A stretch of 64,000 bases of DNA from Paenibacillus sp. V4I7 (GCF_030817275.1 NZ_JAUSZD010000002.1:496001-560000), one strand, 5' to 3'; positions 17,252 to 26,125 are shown, numbered from the stretch's first letter. The notes: a model not told the origin generated them from the sequence alone. Translations and numbers: made by a program.

Positions 17252-17999
17252 GGTCATGATTGCTGAAGATGAGTGGTTAGCCCGTAAAGAGCTGATCTAC
17301 CTGTTGGGGATGGAAGAGGATATAGAGCTGATGCCGCATGCCTCCAACGGTAAGGAGTTATTGGAGCTTGTAAAAGAATGGGAGCCAGACGCTATATTTT
17401 TGGATATACAAATGCCGGAATTAGATGGCCTGCAAGCCGCCCGTATGCTGAAAACTGCTGCACAAGCACCCCTAATTGTATTTACAACGGCCCACGATGA
17501 TCATGCGGTTGAGGCGTTCGGGTTGAATGCTGTTGATTATTTACTTAAACCTTATAGTACTGAGCGTCTAAAGGAATCACTGGCACGGATTCGCAGTAAG
17601 CTTTCCAATAGCCCACTGACGACGTCACTGCATAGCAAAATGCAATTTTCCTCCAAAGCAAGGAACTGGAATAAATTATTGATCATAGACGGGGAAAAGC
17701 ATGTCCTGCTTGATCCTGAGACCATCCTTTATGCCGAGAGGGAAGAGAAAAGCATCCATATCTATACGTATTCCAACCAGATTTATATGAGCAAAATGAG
17801 CCTGCAGGAATTGGAAAATAAGCTCGGGGAACTCCCTTTTTTTCGTCCTCATCGCAGTTATTTGGTTAATTTAAATGGTATTGATGAATTAGTTCCGTGG
17901 TTCAATGGCGCTTTTAATTTGATTTTGAAAAATGAAACAAGAACGCAAATACCCGTTTCACGGGAGATGGCCAAAGAGCTGTTTAGGCTGCTTAAATGA
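17238..17999 (+). CDS. LytTR-family response regulator
   Basis: A 253-residue regulator. The receiver domain (1-120) has acidic residues E10/D11, phosphoacceptor D56 in FLDIQMP and the lysine in LLKPY. A LytTR DNA-binding domain occupies about 145-250 (EREEKSIHIYTYSNQIYMSKMSL, then RPHRSYLVNL). The start is GTG at 17238, nine bases after GGAGGGG, overlapping the kinase gene. It is followed by the DUF485/ActP pair on the same strand, so these transport genes are its probable targets. LytTR proteins bind direct repeats; I did not find a convincing pair in the 134-bp gap. Confidence 0.92.
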   Translation: MRTIKVMIAEDEWLARKELIYLLGMEEDIELMPHASNGKELLELVKEWEPDAIFLDIQMPELDGLQAARMLKTAAQAPLIVFTTAHDDHAVEAFGLNAVDYLLKPYSTERLKESLARIRSKLSNSPLTTSLHSKMQFSSKARNWNKLLIIDGEKHVLLDPETILYAEREEKSIHIYTYSNQIYMSKMSLQELENKLGELPFFRPHRSYLVNLNGIDELVPWFNGAFNLILKNETRTQIPVSREMAKELFRLLK

Positions 18000-18002
18000 A
18001 AA

Positions 18003-18016
18003 TGAAACCGTTTAAA
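18003..18016 (+). promoter_or_regulatory. Possible CcpA cre site
   Basis: TGAAACCGTTTAAA matches the catabolite-repression consensus except near its end. It lies upstream of the DUF485/actP genes, together with a TATAAT at 18091-18096. Catabolite repression of acetate uptake would make sense, but a single imperfect site is weak support. Confidence 0.3.
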
Positions 18017-18133
18017 GCTCCTTTTTAGGCAATTCAGGCAGGGAATATGACGATTCGCGACAGTCTTAATACAAAGGGCAAAAATTCGCATATAATCAAC
18101 TTGAAGACGCTTACATTAGGAGGGACTAAGCAA

Positions 18134-18451
18134 ATGTCAAACGGCAAGCCTATTCAATATGGGGAAGTGGCACAGTCAGAAAAATTCAAGAAATTAATCG
18201 GCAGCAAAAAACGATTCATTATTCCGATGACAGTCTTTTTCCTCCTTTTTTACTTTACTCTACCCATCTTAACCTCTTACACGAAAGTATTGAATAATCC
18301 GGCAATCGGTCCTATTTCGTGGGCATGGGTGTACGCATTTGCCCAGTTTCTGATGACTTGGGCACTCTGTATCATTTACTCCAGGAAATCCAAGGAATTC
18401 GACCGACAAATTGAAGAAATAAAATCGGAAATTGGGGGTAATTCGTTATGA
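18134..18451 (+). CDS. DUF485 membrane protein (YjcH-like)
   Basis: A 105-residue protein with two membrane segments (FIIPMTVFFLLFYFTLPIL and WAWVYAFAQFLMTWALCIIY) and a charged C-terminal tail. This matches DUF485, a family almost always encoded directly before ActP-type acetate symporters, as here: its last four bases overlap the symporter start. The ATG at 18134 follows AGGAGGGAC. In-frame codons further upstream (from 18047) have no ribosome site. It is probably an accessory subunit of the symporter; its exact role is unknown. Confidence 0.88.
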   Translation: MSNGKPIQYGEVAQSEKFKKLIGSKKRFIIPMTVFFLLFYFTLPILTSYTKVLNNPAIGPISWAWVYAFAQFLMTWALCIIYSRKSKEFDRQIEEIKSEIGGNSL

Positions 18452-19968
18452 GTCCAACAGCCGTCATTCTATTTCTTTGCATTATTTTATTAACAATCAT
18501 TATTACGTATTATGCAGCTAAAAAAACAGACAGCTCGAATGAGTTTTATACGGGTGGCGGTGGATTAACAGGTTGGCAGAACGGACTTGCGATTGCAGGA
18601 GATTATATGTCGGCAGCATCGTTCTTGGGAATCGCAGGGACGATCGCCTTGACTGGATTTGATGGATTCTTCTACAGTTTAGGTTTTCTAGTTGCTTATC
18701 TTGTCGTCCTCTATTTAGTGGCGGAACCGCTTCGGAATTTAGGGAAATATACGATGGCGGATATGATCGCGGCACGATTTGCTAATCAGAATGTTCGTGG
18801 GGTTGCCGCATTAAACACTATCACCATTTCCATCTTCTATATGATCGCGCAGCTTGTTGGTGCGGGTGCTTTGATCAAACTATTATTCGGCTTTAATTAC
18901 TATACCTCAGTATTAATTGTGGGCATCCTGATGACTATCTATGTGGTATTCGGCGGAATGAGGGCCACGAGTTGGGTGCAAATTACAAAAGCAGTTCTTC
19001 TGATGGGTGGTACGTTGATCCTGTCACTTATCGTTCTAGCTAAGTTTAATTTCAGTATTTCCGAAATGTTCACCCAAATGAAAACAGCAACACCCTTGAA
19101 AGAGGCGTTTTTAAATCCTGGTAACAAATATAAGATTCCGGTTGAAACGCTCTCCCTCAACCTTGCACTGGTGCTCGGAACTGCCGGATTACCGCATATT
19201 CTTACTCGTTTCTATACGGTGAAAAATGCTGCTACGGCAAGAAGTTCTGTCGTCTCGGCAACATGGGTAATCGGTATTTTCTATGTCATGACCTTATTCC
19301 TTGGTTTTGGGGCTGCGGCATTTGTTGGCGCTAAGGATATCACAGCGATTGATAAAGGTGGAAACATGGCTGCACCGCTATTGGCCAAAGCGCTAGGCGG
19401 GGACTTCTTGTTTGCTTTTATTTCCGCGGTTGCTTTTGCTACGATATTAGCGGTTGTTACCGGATTGGTGCTTTCTGCTGCTTCAGCTTTCTCCCATGAT
19501 TTTTACGGACAAATCGTTCGTAAAGGCAAAGCGACGGATAAGGAAGAATTGAAAATAGCCCGTTTCGCTTCGATTGGAGTAGCCGTGCTCTCGATTATTT
19601 TGGCATTGTTTGCCCAAAAGCTCAATGTAGCTTTCTTGGTATCCATTGCCTTCGCTGTTGCGGCAAGCGCCAATTTGCCAGTCATTCTCTTCACCGTCTA
19701 CTGGAAAAGGTTTAATACGACGGGCGCGATTGTCGGTATGTTAAGTGGACTTTTAAGCTGTATCCTTCTTGTTGCTGTGGGTCCAAATATTTGGGGAGAG
19801 GCAGGAAAGGCGATTCTGGTGGGCAATCCGCTTATTAATTTGGCCAATCCCGGCATTATCTCCATTCCGCTTGGATTCCTTGGAGCCTATATCGGAACGA
19901 TGCTTTCCACACAAAGAGATGATGTCAAATATACAGAAATTAATGTAAAAGCAAATACGGGCATGTAA
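18448..19968 (+). CDS. Sodium/solute symporter, ActP (acetate permease) type
   Basis: A 506-residue integral membrane protein of the solute:sodium symporter family with about 13 membrane segments. Features typical of ActP/MctC members include NEFYTGGGGLTGWQNGLAIAGDYMSAASFLG near the N-terminus, GTAGLPHILTRFYTV in the middle, and the AFAVAASANLPVILFTVYWKRF block late. It overlaps the DUF485 gene and lies downstream of the LytS/LytTR system. It most likely imports acetate, pyruvate or related short carboxylates with sodium. Substrate choice cannot be read from sequence. Confidence 0.9.
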   Translation: MSPTAVILFLCIILLTIIITYYAAKKTDSSNEFYTGGGGLTGWQNGLAIAGDYMSAASFLGIAGTIALTGFDGFFYSLGFLVAYLVVLYLVAEPLRNLGKYTMADMIAARFANQNVRGVAALNTITISIFYMIAQLVGAGALIKLLFGFNYYTSVLIVGILMTIYVVFGGMRATSWVQITKAVLLMGGTLILSLIVLAKFNFSISEMFTQMKTATPLKEAFLNPGNKYKIPVETLSLNLALVLGTAGLPHILTRFYTVKNAATARSSVVSATWVIGIFYVMTLFLGFGAAAFVGAKDITAIDKGGNMAAPLLAKALGGDFLFAFISAVAFATILAVVTGLVLSAASAFSHDFYGQIVRKGKATDKEELKIARFASIGVAVLSIILALFAQKLNVAFLVSIAFAVAASANLPVILFTVYWKRFNTTGAIVGMLSGLLSCILLVAVGPNIWGEAGKAILVGNPLINLANPGIISIPLGFLGAYIGTMLSTQRDDVKYTEINVKANTGM

Positions 19969-19993
19969 GCAGCCCATTCTCTTGAACGCCAAG

Positions 19994-20036
19994 AAACATG
20001 CAGTCAGCCTTTACTAAGGCTTGCTGTATGTTTTTG
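19994..20036. terminator. Intrinsic terminator between the two symporter genes
   Basis: AGCCTT (20006-20011) pairs with AAGGCT (20016-20021); the stem continues outward as CATGCAG/TTGCTGTATG with mismatches and is followed by TTTTT. It separates the two symporter genes into different transcripts. Confidence 0.75.
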
Positions 20037-20109
20037 CTTTTTTGTAAGCCTAAATATGCTATTCTTTTAGTAGTAAAAAAAGAGCAGCCTAGGAAGGAAT
20101 CGGGTTATT

Positions 20110-21636
20110 ATGAATTTTTCCGCGTTTGTCTTTTTCGTGGCCGTAGTGATTGGAACGCTGGTTATTACGTACCATTCTGCTAAACGAACAATGAATACGA
20201 ATGACTTTTACGTAGCTGGAAATCGACTCACTGGCTTTCAAAACGGGCTAGCTATTTCCGGTGATTATATGAGTGCCGCATCTTTTCTTGGTATTACGGG
20301 GACCATTGCCATATATGGCTTTGATGGTTTTTTCTATTCAATAGGTTTTTTAGCATCCTACGTGATTGTACTTTATATAATTGCTGAACCGCTGCATAAT
20401 CTGGGACGTTTTACGATGGCAGACGCGATAGCAGTGAGGTTTCAAGAGAAGAATCTTAGAGGTTGGATGGCGATTAACAATATTTTGATCACGATCTTTT
20501 ATATGATTGCTCAGTTGGTTGGCGCAGGGGGTATCATTCATTTACTGCTTGGGGTGGAATATTCCTCTGCAATCCTTGCAGTCGGCAGCTTGATGACCAT
20601 TTATGTGGCTTTCGGCGGTATGCTTGCCACTTCTTGGGTGCAAATCATCAAGGCTATTTTACTCGTGTGCAGTACTTTTATGATCAGTCTGATGGTACTT
20701 TCCAGATTTAACTGGAATTTATTTGATCTGTATGTGTATGTTTCGCAAGCAACTCCGTTAAAGGAGAAGTTTGTACAGCCTGGGAATTTTTTTTCGGGAC
20801 CTTTGGATACGCTTTCCTTTAATTTGGCTTTGGTACTAGGGACAGCAGGGCTGCCGCACATCATCTCCAGATTCTATACGGTCAAGGAGGCGCAGACCGT
20901 CAGGTCTTCCGTCATTCATGCAACTTGGCTAATCGGTGCTTTTTATGTGATGACCATCTTTCTTGGTTTTGGTGCTGCCGCTTTCGTTGACCGAACTTTA
21001 TTATTGGGTGAGGACAATATGGCGGCACCTTTACTCGCAAAGGCGCTTGGCGGCGAGTTTTGGATGGCTTTCATTTCAGCGGTTGCTTTTGCCACCATTC
21101 TGGCTGTTGTCTCTGGGTTAGTGCTGGCTGCAACGTCCGCTTTTTCGCATGATATTTACAGCAGTATATTGAAAAAGGGAAAAGCCACGGAGGCCCAGCA
21201 GATGCTGGTTGCCAAATGTTCGGCGGTAGTGGTAGGCGTATTGTCTATTGTACTTGCTTTAGGTGCGCAGCGGTTAAACGTGGCATTCCTTGTCTCGCTG
21301 GCTTTTGCAGTTGCCGCTTCCGCGAACTTGCCTTTATTGCTGCTAACGCTGTACTGGCGCCGATTCAATTCAACTGGTGCCATAATCGGGCTGTTAACGG
21401 GACTTATTGCTTCGATCTTATTCGTGATTCTAAGTCCCAATGTGATGGATCCATCGTCTGGCTGGATTCGTCGTGAAGCTCTGTTCCCTTTGAATAATCC
21501 AGGAATTGTTTCTATACCGCTTGGATTCCTTGGAGGGATTTTGGGTACCTTACTGTCTTCGAAGAAGAATGATCCGGATCATTACGATAAGATGGTGGTT
21601 CAATCCCAATTGGCACGGGTGGAATTGAGAGAATAG
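20110..21636 (+). CDS. Second ActP-type sodium/solute symporter
   Basis: A 508-residue paralogue of the preceding symporter, with the same landmarks (NDFYVAGNRLTGFQNGLAISGDYMSAASFLG, GTAGLPHIISRFYTV, AFAVAASANLPLLLLTLYWRRF). Unlike the first copy it has no DUF485 gene before it. A terminator at 19994-20036 and an A/T-rich gap separate it, so it is probably expressed on its own. It may differ in substrate or regulation from its neighbour. Its stop codon is one base from the stop of the convergent WYL gene, and no terminator separates them. Confidence 0.9.
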   Translation: MNFSAFVFFVAVVIGTLVITYHSAKRTMNTNDFYVAGNRLTGFQNGLAISGDYMSAASFLGITGTIAIYGFDGFFYSIGFLASYVIVLYIIAEPLHNLGRFTMADAIAVRFQEKNLRGWMAINNILITIFYMIAQLVGAGGIIHLLLGVEYSSAILAVGSLMTIYVAFGGMLATSWVQIIKAILLVCSTFMISLMVLSRFNWNLFDLYVYVSQATPLKEKFVQPGNFFSGPLDTLSFNLALVLGTAGLPHIISRFYTVKEAQTVRSSVIHATWLIGAFYVMTIFLGFGAAAFVDRTLLLGEDNMAAPLLAKALGGEFWMAFISAVAFATILAVVSGLVLAATSAFSHDIYSSILKKGKATEAQQMLVAKCSAVVVGVLSIVLALGAQRLNVAFLVSLAFAVAASANLPLLLLTLYWRRFNSTGAIIGLLTGLIASILFVILSPNVMDPSSGWIRREALFPLNNPGIVSIPLGFLGGILGTLLSSKKNDPDHYDKMVVQSQLARVELRE

Positions 21637-21637
21637 T

Positions 21638-22438
21638 CTAGGATTCCCCATACCTAGCCAGAGCTTTTTTGGCCGATTCAAGCATTCTCCTTTGTAAATG
21701 CTCGCCTTGGGTGACGCGCACCCTCTTACCCAAGAAGCGAAGTTTGCTAAGGACATATTCGGCTTCATTATTTAGAAAAGTTAAACGGATTGTATACGTT
21801 TCTTGCGTTTCATCGTAATCGACTTGCTTCTCAAAACAAGAGAAGGCATATAAAATCCGGGACAATTCTCGATTGTACTCCTTAATAACTGTAATCGTTG
21901 CGTGGATCTGACGTTTCTGCAGCAGTTTCACTATGTCTGAAACAATTTGGGTGACTCGTTCTGGAGAAATGCTCAACTCTTTGATCGATTCAATTTTTTC
22001 GAGCTTCGTACTCATCATCGCCCGATGCCTGATGTGATACCAGAGCAAGTACCATTCTTTTTTCACTAAGGAATACTCAAGCTTATAAGGAAAAGCCATT
22101 TCATTGGTAAAAGTCCGATCATCCTTCACTCTATAAGTAAGTTGGATAGCAGCTTGACTCGTAATGAATCGACGTAAAGCGCGCAGCAGCGGGTGATAGA
22201 CTAGCTTCTCCTTACTTCGAGCTTTCTCGATAAAGGCATTAGAAAAATCAAAGGGCTTCTCATCAACTAACACAAATTCAAGCTTCTCCAGCGTTTCCGG
22301 TGTGAAAGCATAGGACGCAGAGGGATGGTTAAGCATGGTCTTCAGCCATGACCTCTCCTGTGAGGTGATCATGAAAGTGCCTGATTTCTCAAGCCGCGTA
22401 ATCATTTGATAGTTAAAAATTTTCTCGAACAGGTTCAT
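21638..22438 (-). CDS. WYL-domain regulator-like protein (second of pair)
   Basis: A 266-residue protein encoded after, and overlapping, the WYL regulator at 22413-23738. It has the WYL-type beta core (IQLTYRVKDD, then FPYKLEYSLVKKEWYLLWYHIRHR) and a C-terminal WCX-like region ending in LSKLRFLGKRVRVTQGEHL. It lacks a recognisable helix-turn-helix, so it probably works with the larger partner rather than alone. The start ATG at 22438 lies inside the end of the preceding gene; a ribosome site (GGAG) lies about 13 bases upstream. Paired WYL proteins beside rtcB suggest sensing of nucleic-acid ligands, which is inferred from known WYL biology. Confidence 0.8.
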   Translation of the reverse strand: MNLFEKIFNYQMITRLEKSGTFMITSQERSWLKTMLNHPSASYAFTPETLEKLEFVLVDEKPFDFSNAFIEKARSKEKLVYHPLLRALRRFITSQAAIQLTYRVKDDRTFTNEMAFPYKLEYSLVKKEWYLLWYHIRHRAMMSTKLEKIESIKELSISPERVTQIVSDIVKLLQKRQIHATITVIKEYNRELSRILYAFSCFEKQVDYDETQETYTIRLTFLNNEAEYVLSKLRFLGKRVRVTQGEHLQRRMLESAKKALARYGES

Positions 22439-23738
22439 AATACGTCTCAAGCTCCTTCCACTCCGCAATCATCTCATTCCGAAAATAGATCGGTTCAAGC
22501 ACTTCGCAGCTAGATCCAAAGCTTCTAATCCATGGTTTAATTTCCGTGGTTCCATTGACCTGAATTTCGAAAATAAACGAATCTATCTCTTCTTCCGTAA
22601 TCTCTCCCCATTGCCCTTGAAGAAAGACACGATCTTTAATGAAATTCGGCCCCGTATCGCCTGGGTTAAAAAATCTTACTTTCAAGATAACCGATCTTCC
22701 GGTATCAAGGACCCAACTATATTTTATACTCTCCTCTAATACCCTTTTATTCTCATCAAAAAGGCTTGAGTCGACAGTCTCACCTTGCTCAATCTGAGTC
22801 ATGCCTTCCATCCGATATTTCTTGATGCCATGCCGGGAATCATAAGCAAGAAGGTACCATCGTCCATATTGGTGATCGTAGACAATTTTGAGCGGTAATG
22901 TTTTCTGCAGCTTCCCTTCCAATTCACGTTCAAACAAAGGGTTTGTGTTTTTCGAGGAATAGGATTGCGAATTTTTAGGCGAAAAGTATAGGAAATCGAT
23001 CTTACGGCGATTTTGGATCGCTGATAGAAGGATGGATAGATGCGCTTCATCCAAAATACGTGAGTGGTAGTGATATTTATAAAGGAATGGCTCAATGGAT
23101 GCTGGTTCCGATGAGGTCCGATTCATGTGTTTTTTTAGCCCGTCTCGCAGTAAATAGCCTTGAACCGACGGCACCTGCGTATTCGACATCACATCAATGA
23201 AATCATAGAGATCAAGTAGCTCATCCTGGCTAAGTTCATGGATTAAATCATTATGTATGCGATATCGATAGGGGCGCGGTCCTGGCACTTTTTTAATGAC
23301 CCCGACTTCTTCGAGATATTTCAAGTCGTTCCGAACTGTTTTCTCATCAGGAAGTGAGGAATCCGTTTGGATATCTTTACAACATACATCCAGCAGCTCA
23401 ATAGCGGTAAGTGCCTGCTCATTCAAAGCCGTAAGCAGCGTAGAAATTCGCTGACTTTCGGATTCTTTCAATGACTTTGCTCGAAATAAGAACAGCAGCA
23501 TAGGATCAGTTGAATCGAAATAACTGTAGCGCAGCATCTCGGCGAATTCTTTCCTTTGCACATCCGGTGCCTGTTGATACATGGTGGCTACGATTTCTTT
23601 TAGTCGGCGTAAAGTTTTATCAAAGGTATGAACTGAGATACCCAGCCTCTCCGCAAATTGCTGACGACTGTACGCCCCGCTTGTGAGGACAAGCATACGC
23701 AGAAATTGAATTTCTTTATCAAAGCTTTCCTTAGCCAT
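22413..23738 (-). CDS. WYL-domain transcriptional regulator
   Basis: A 441-residue regulator with an N-terminal helix-turn-helix (QQFAERLGISVHTFDKTLRRLKE, about 22-44), a second winged-helix-like section around LPDEKTVRNDLKYLEEVGVIKKV, and a WYL domain at about 245-320 (RKIDFLYFSPKN, then YGRWYLLAYDSRHG). A C-terminal WCX region follows. It is read divergently from rtcB across a 157-bp gap, so it likely controls both its own operon and the RNA-repair genes. The ATG at 23738 is preceded by CGAGGGATTC. WYL domains are known to bind nucleic-acid or nucleotide ligands and to be linked to damage and defence responses. Confidence 0.87.
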   Translation of the reverse strand: MAKESFDKEIQFLRMLVLTSGAYSRQQFAERLGISVHTFDKTLRRLKEIVATMYQQAPDVQRKEFAEMLRYSYFDSTDPMLLFLFRAKSLKESESQRISTLLTALNEQALTAIELLDVCCKDIQTDSSLPDEKTVRNDLKYLEEVGVIKKVPGPRPYRYRIHNDLIHELSQDELLDLYDFIDVMSNTQVPSVQGYLLRDGLKKHMNRTSSEPASIEPFLYKYHYHSRILDEAHLSILLSAIQNRRKIDFLYFSPKNSQSYSSKNTNPLFERELEGKLQKTLPLKIVYDHQYGRWYLLAYDSRHGIKKYRMEGMTQIEQGETVDSSLFDENKRVLEESIKYSWVLDTGRSVILKVRFFNPGDTGPNFIKDRVFLQGQWGEITEEEIDSFIFEIQVNGTTEIKPWIRSFGSSCEVLEPIYFRNEMIAEWKELETYYEPVRENF

Positions 23739-23796
23739 TTGAATCCCTCGCTCTTCATTTCAACCTTTCCTTATTGTAACAGGGGAGAGATATGGA

Positions 23797-23841
23797 GAAC
23801 ATGGAAAACTTTTCACCTGTCGTCATACTTTCACCATGTTC
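23797..23841. promoter_or_regulatory. Inverted repeat between WYL regulator and rtcB
   Basis: GAACATGG (23797-23804) and CCATGTTC (23834-23841) form a perfect 8-bp inverted repeat with a 29-bp spacer, extended by similar AAAACT and TGAAAGT flanks. A direct repeat CTTTTCACCTGT/CTTTCACCATGT overlaps it. It is a good candidate operator for the WYL protein. No sigma-54 element was seen. Confidence 0.45.
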
Positions 23842-23895
23842 GTTCACATGTAAATAAGCGAAGATAGCTTTAGAAGAAAAACGGAGGTTAACCAA

Positions 23896-25314
23896 ATGGA
23901 TATGAAAACAATCGTACACGGCGGTAATCATTACGAAATGGAACTTGAGCATGGCAATCTTCACGTGTTTGCTAACCCGGATGTGTTTCAATCTTTTGAA
24001 AATAAAGTATTCGAAATGGCAGATAATAACCTGCGGATTCCGCGGAATGTGCATATGAGCTACACCCCGGATGCCCATGTTGGTATTGGTACTTGCATTG
24101 GGACAACGGCAGTCTGGAGCATGAAAGACGGGTTCGTTTCCCCTTCCATCGTTGGTGTGGATATCGGCTGTGGCATGCGCGTGCATACGACATCCCTGCA
24201 TAAACGTGATATTCAAGACAAGGGTATTCGCAGGGCGCTAATCAAAGCGATCGAGAAATATGTTCCAACCAATGAGCGTACAAATACGAATTATTCCGAT
24301 ATCGATATCATGAATGTCGTTCAGAACGGATTAAAAGGACTTCCTGAGAAATACGTTCCAAATGAACAGTGGCTTACACATGTAGAAGAATCTACGTTCA
24401 AGTTCGACCACGCCTACCTTGAGAATTTGCCGGCAAAAATCCGTAAGTATGCCCACGGGCAGCTTGGGACGCTAGGTGGTGGGAATCATTTTATTGAGAT
24501 TCAATATCTAGAAGTGTCAGAAGCTCATGAGGATTTGGCGGCAAAATGGGGCTTGTTCGACGGTCAAGTTATCGTCATGATTCACTCCGGATCACGTGCT
24601 TGGGGAGCTATGTTGGGTCAAGAATTCACGAAGGTTATCAGAGAAGCCATGCAAAGTTGGGGAATTGAAAATCCAGACCGGAATCTCTTATATGCGCCAA
24701 TTGCAAGTCATGAAGGGCAAACCTACTTAAATCTGATGTATTCCGCCTTAAACTTTGCGGTAAGTAATCGGCATATGATTGCCTTCGGTGTTCAAGAAGC
24801 TTTCCGAGAAGTGTTTGGTGAAGATATGGAAATGCCCGTACTGTATGATCTCATGCATAATTATGCATTAAAGGAATTTCATCGCAATCAGCCGATGCTC
24901 GTCCATCGGAAGGGAGCGACAAGAGCGCTGCCGCCAGGTCATTTCCTGAATACAGCTGCCTATAAAGAAACGGGTCATCCGGCATTAATCCCTGGTTCTA
25001 TGGGGACTTCATCGTACATTATGGTTGGGAAAGAGGAAGGACTGAAAAACTTCTACTCCATTTGTCATGGTGCAGGTAGAGCGAGATCGCGGAAAGCAAC
25101 AAAAGAGCTGGTCACCGTCGATCAGTTCGCGCAATCGATGAAAGTTGGGACGGATGATGAGATTCTCGTTAATCATCGCTCCCTGCAAACGATTCTTGAT
25201 GAATGTCCGCAAGCCTATAAGGATGTGGATCAAATTATCGATAGTGTAGTGGGCGCATCGCTAGCCGATGTGGTTGCTACTTGCAAGCCGATGGTTGCGA
25301 TTAAAGGAGTTTAG
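23896..25314 (+). CDS. rtcB: RNA-splicing ligase RtcB
   Basis: A 472-residue RtcB ligase, joining RNA ends with 2',3'-cyclic phosphate or 3'-phosphate to 5'-OH using GTP and metal. Visible catalytic features: DIGCGMR with Cys92, LGGGNHFIE with His198, the HSGSRAWG block, and HGAGRARSR with His391, the residue that carries GMP in the family. The length is normal for bacterial RtcB. The ATG at 23896 is seven bases after GGAGGT. It starts an operon with the DIP1984 gene, a tRNA-like region and an RlaP-type nucleotidyltransferase, divergent from WYL regulators. A broken second copy of its 3' part lies at 26965-27195. Confidence 0.96.
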   Translation: MDMKTIVHGGNHYEMELEHGNLHVFANPDVFQSFENKVFEMADNNLRIPRNVHMSYTPDAHVGIGTCIGTTAVWSMKDGFVSPSIVGVDIGCGMRVHTTSLHKRDIQDKGIRRALIKAIEKYVPTNERTNTNYSDIDIMNVVQNGLKGLPEKYVPNEQWLTHVEESTFKFDHAYLENLPAKIRKYAHGQLGTLGGGNHFIEIQYLEVSEAHEDLAAKWGLFDGQVIVMIHSGSRAWGAMLGQEFTKVIREAMQSWGIENPDRNLLYAPIASHEGQTYLNLMYSALNFAVSNRHMIAFGVQEAFREVFGEDMEMPVLYDLMHNYALKEFHRNQPMLVHRKGATRALPPGHFLNTAAYKETGHPALIPGSMGTSSYIMVGKEEGLKNFYSICHGAGRARSRKATKELVTVDQFAQSMKVGTDDEILVNHRSLQTILDECPQAYKDVDQIIDSVVGASLADVVATCKPMVAIKGV

Positions 25315-25341
25315 AAAATAATAGTCGAGGTGAAAACAATA

Positions 25342-25797
25342 ATGAAATTAGCTGAAGCTTTAATGAATAGAGCGGATTGCCAAAAGCGTGTGGAACAATT
25401 GAAAGCTCGATTAACACGTAGCGCTAAAGTCCAAGAAGGCGAGCAACCGCCTGAGAATCCTGTTGACCTATTTCAAGAGTTGAACGACACTTTGAATGAA
25501 TTTGAATCCTTAGTGACCGCTATCAATCGGACGAATTCGCAAGTCTCACTTGGTTCCGGAGGAACTATTGCGGAAGCTTTGGCGCAAAGAGATACATTAT
25601 CTATGCGGAGATCTATCATTCAAGACGTTATAAATGCTGCTGCTATTAGGCAAGACAGATTTAGCAAATCAGAAGTGAAGTTTTATTCGACTGTATCTAT
25701 TGTGGATTTACAGAAGCAGGTTGATCAGTACTCCAAAGCTTTTCGCGAACTAGACACGACCATTCAAGAAGCCAATTGGAAAACAGAGTTGTTGTAA
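25342..25797 (+). CDS. DIP1984-family protein
   Basis: A small 151-residue, mostly helical protein that matches the DIP1984 (septicolysin-like) family: KLAEALMNRADCQKRVEQLKARL at the start, a central LNDTLNEFESLVTAINRTN helix, and paired helices at the end. The ATG at 25342 follows GAGGTGA by ten bases; a GTG at 25330 would add four residues. It lies 27 bp after rtcB on the same strand. The family is often seen beside RtcB or RlaP genes, but no biochemical role is established. Its 3' end may also form one arm of the RNA structure described next. Confidence 0.85.
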   Translation: MKLAEALMNRADCQKRVEQLKARLTRSAKVQEGEQPPENPVDLFQELNDTLNEFESLVTAINRTNSQVSLGSGGTIAEALAQRDTLSMRRSIIQDVINAAAIRQDRFSKSEVKFYSTVSIVDLQKQVDQYSKAFRELDTTIQEANWKTELL

Positions 25798-25937
25798 GTT
25801 ATTCGTTATAAGTTTTTTCATTATGAAGTTGGTAGCCTTTTGTCTGAAGGTGAGCATAGCCCGCCAACTGGGTAAGTTGGAACTGATGGTTGATGTGAGG
25901 GGCCATATCATGTAGGTTCGAATCCTGCCTAAACAAC
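25788..25937 (+). ncRNA. tRNA-like multi-hairpin RNA region in the rtcB operon
   Basis: Four hairpins lie in a row. Hairpin 1 is an anticodon-like arm: GCCTT, 7-nt loop TTGTCTG, AAGGT (25835-25851), preceded by AGTTGGTAG, which resembles a tRNA D-loop. Hairpin 2 is CCAAC, loop TGGGTAA, GTTGG (25864-25880). Hairpin 3 is TGATGTG with CATATCA (25891-25910). Hairpin 4 is a textbook T-arm: GTAGG, TTCGAAT, CCTGC (25912-25928). GTTGTT (25788-25793) could pair with AACAAC (25932-25937) to close the structure. It is not a normal tRNA: a D-stem is missing and there is an extra arm. Further on, GTTCAAAT and a TACTC/GAGTA hairpin (26086-26116) are also tRNA-like. The 25798-26189 gap holds no gene. Confidence 0.5.
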
Positions 25938-26125
25938 TAATGCCCATTACAGTTACAATCGTACACGTTATGTTTATTGTTACAACCAAGTGCTGATTCA
26001 GACAAAATGGTGAGGGTGGGAACGGGGACTTTCATAAAGCAATTCATACCATCGGTCTCAACCGGACTTGTGACGAATACGTAGGTACTCTTAGAGTAGG
26101 CCTAGTTCAAATTTGACATGATAAA

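Noticed and set aside
25788..26125. Canonical tRNA genes before the RlaP gene
   Set aside because: The T-arm is perfect, but a normal D-arm and a 7-bp acceptor stem cannot be built, so only a tRNA-like region is reported.
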